Assembly (NCBI RefSeq): GCF_014192215.1
Contig: NZ_JACHXP010000017.1
Span: 1 to 64,000 of the forward strand
Direction of reading: 5' to 3'
DNA: 64,000 bases
Source: Halomonas cerina
GTDB taxonomy: Bacteria > Pseudomonadota > Gammaproteobacteria > Pseudomonadales > Halomonadaceae
The translations under genes and the position numbers were made by a program. The notes under the pieces are model-generated. The model was not told where the DNA came from. It worked only from the letters and a program-made list of their open reading frames with translations, and made no database searches. Positions 62,581-64,000 of the stretch are shown here, piece after piece (position 1 is the first letter of the stretch; each line of letters starts with the position of its first letter).

Positions 62581-64000
62581 ATGTCAGAAATGACCGTTAA
62601 GGATTTTGCAGCGAAGGTGGGGCGCGATGTGCCCCGTCTGCTGGAGCAGATGAAAGAGGCCGGGCTCGGCCAGAAGTCCGAGAGCGACGCCGTGTCCGAG
62701 GAGGACAAGCGCCGGCTGCTCGACTATCTCACCAAGAGCCATGGGGGCAGCGGTGCCGGGGCGAAGAATCGCGTCACCCTCACCCGCAAGACCCGCAGCC
62801 GCATCAAGACCGGCGAGCGGGGCAAGACCATCGAGGTGCAGGTGCGCAAGAAGCGCACCTACGTCAAGCGTGAGGAAGCCCAGGAAGAAGAGAAGGCCAA
62901 GCCGGTCGAGGAGACCGGGCCGCGTCAGCTGGTGGGCGACATGGCCGATTCTCAGCAGGCCGAGGCCAAGCGTGAGGCCCGCGAGGCCGAAGAGGCCAAG
63001 GCGCGCGCCGCCGAGGCATCCGCCCGTGAGGCCGCGGCCAAGCTCGAGGCCGAGAAGGCCGCCGCCGAGCCCGAGATCCCGGTGCCGGAACTGGAAGAGG
63101 CACCGGCGGCGCCGGACGAGCCCCCGGCCCCACCCAAGGAGGGCCGCGACCAGGTGCGTCGTGCCTCCGTCAAGAAGGCCAGCGGCAAGGGCGGCAAGAA
63201 GGGTCGCGACGACCGCGACGACGAGCGTGGCGATCGCGAGGAGCGCCGGCGGGGCGGCGGCAAGAAGGCCAAGCGCGCCGAGCGTCGTGGCGGACGCCGC
63301 GGTGGCAGCCAGGGCGGCGGCAAGCACGGCTTCCAGAAGCCGACCCAGCCGATCGTCCGCGAGGTCTCGATCCCCGAGTCGATCAGCGTCGCCGACCTGG
63401 CCGACAAGATGTCGATCAAGGCCAACGAGGTCATCAAGGCCATGTTCACCATGGGGGCCGCGGTGACCATCAACCAGACCATCGACCAGGATACCGCGGC
63501 CATCGTGGTCGAGGAGATGGGCCACAAGCCCAAGCTGGTCAAGGACGATGCGCTGGAGACCGAGGTCCTCGAGGGCATCTCCTATGAGGGCGAGGAGATC
63601 ACCCGCTCACCGGTGGTCACCGTCATGGGGCACGTCGACCATGGCAAGACCTCGCTGCTCGACTACATTCGCGAGGCCAAGGTGGCCACCGGCGAGGCCG
63701 GCGGCATCACCCAGCACATCGGCGCCTACCATGTCGAGGATGACCATGGTGGCGTGACCTTCCTGGATACCCCGGGCCATGCGGCGTTCACCGCCATGCG
63801 GGCCCGCGGCGCCAAGGCCACCGACGTGGTGGTGCTGGTGGTGGCCGCCGACGATGGCGTCATGCCTCAGACCATCGAGGCCATCGAGCACTCCAAGGCC
63901 GCCGAGGTGCCGATGGTGGTGGCCGTCAACAAGATCGACAAGGCGGGAGCGGACCCGGACCGGGTCAAGAACGAACTCTCGCAGCACGGCGTCATCTCCG
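62581..64000 (+). CDS. infB: Translation initiation factor IF-2 (3' truncated by window)
   Basis: The first 473 residues are visible; the frame is open at base 64000. Residues 1-50 are the IF2N domain ([21 protein letters not shown]). A highly charged Lys/Glu/Ala-rich linker with [12 protein letters not shown] follows (about 95-250), then a second IF2N repeat and the GTPase: G1 [13 protein letters not shown]3 DTPGHAAF, G4 NKID. It delivers fMet-tRNA to the 30S subunit. A shorter internal start (IF2-beta style) could exist in the linker but is not assignable. Confidence 0.97.
   Translation, partial: MSEMTVKDFAAKVGRDVPRLLEQMKEAGLGQKSESDAVSEEDKRRLLDYLTKSHGGSGAGAKNRVTLTRKTRSRIKTGERGKTIEVQVRKKRTYVKREEAQEEEKAKPVEETGPRQLVGDMADSQQAEAKREAREAEEAKARAAEASAREAAAKLEAEKAAAEPEIPVPELEEAPAAPDEPPAPPKEGRDQVRRASVKKASGKGGKKGRDDRDDERGDREERRRGGGKKAKRAERRGGRRGGSQGGGKHGFQKPTQPIVREVSIPESISVADLADKMSIKANEVIKAMFTMGAAVTINQTIDQDTAAIVVEEMGHKPKLVKDDALETEVLEGISYEGEEITRSPVVTVMGHVDHGKTSLLDYIREAKVATGEAGGITQHIGAYHVEDDHGGVTFLDTPGHAAFTAMRARGAKATDVVVLVVAADDGVMPQTIEAIEHSKAAEVPMVVAVNKIDKAGADPDRVKNELSQHGVIS

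Overview
The window is about 64 kb of GC-rich DNA from a gammaproteobacterium, most likely a Halomonas-type member of the Halomonadaceae. The pointers are the housekeeping order (recN/fur/bamE/rnfH/ratA/smpB/ssrA; grpE-dnaK-dnaJ; dapB-carA-carB-greA; yhbY/rlmE-ftsH-folP-glmM-tpiA-secG-tRNA-Leu; tRNA-fMet-rimP-nusA-infB), a class I PHA synthase, the carboxynorspermidine route to polyamines, and the high GC. The species cannot be fixed from the sequence alone.

Layout. 1-3.4 kb: the 3' end of a malic enzyme (maeB) and a two-gene polyamine operon (carboxynorspermidine dehydrogenase and decarboxylase). 3.6-5.5 kb: phaC. 5.6-16.8 kb: an iron-acquisition island, all on the minus strand. It holds a desferrioxamine-type siderophore operon (decarboxylase, N-hydroxylase, MFS exporter, and a fused acyltransferase/NIS synthetase like DfoC), then a cysteine-rich FecI-like sigma factor without a FecR, an FhuF-type reductase, a PchR-like AraC regulator and a TonB-dependent receptor. 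Four Fur-box-like sites mark its promoters. 16.8-19.9 kb: a transposase scar, a CDF cation exporter and an orphan AAA-type ATPase. 20.0-28.1 kb: histidine utilisation (hutH, hutU, hutG, hutI, hutC) with a YjiH-family membrane protein and three HutC-type palindromes. 28.3-37.1 kb: ssrA/smpB, ratA-rnfH, bamE, fur, recN, and the heat-shock genes behind a clear sigma-32 promoter. 37.1-44.7 kb: accessory and transport genes (a solo HNH nuclease that may carry a sulfur-binding domain, two EamA transporters, a FecCD-type ABC importer, a CorA-type channel and a DUF2218 protein). 44.7-46.7 kb: an unusual fusion of a Clp1/Grc3-like polynucleotide kinase domain with an RNase Z-like metallo-beta-lactamase domain. 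46.8-64.0 kb: conserved core genes, ending inside infB.

The strongest non-routine signals are these. (1) Two copies of a 104-bp intergenic element (21614-21717 and 47647-47750) align without gaps. Their differences are mostly compensatory within three nested stems, and each copy begins 32-33 nt after a stop codon in the same orientation relative to the upstream gene. (2) The kinase/RNase Z fusion. (3) A leader, terminator and overlapping small ORF upstream of carA that look like an attenuator. (4) A Cys-rich, anti-sigma-less ECF sigma factor in the siderophore island. (5) An initiator tRNA whose 1:72 mismatch is U-U. No CRISPR array, rRNA operon or complete insertion sequence was seen.
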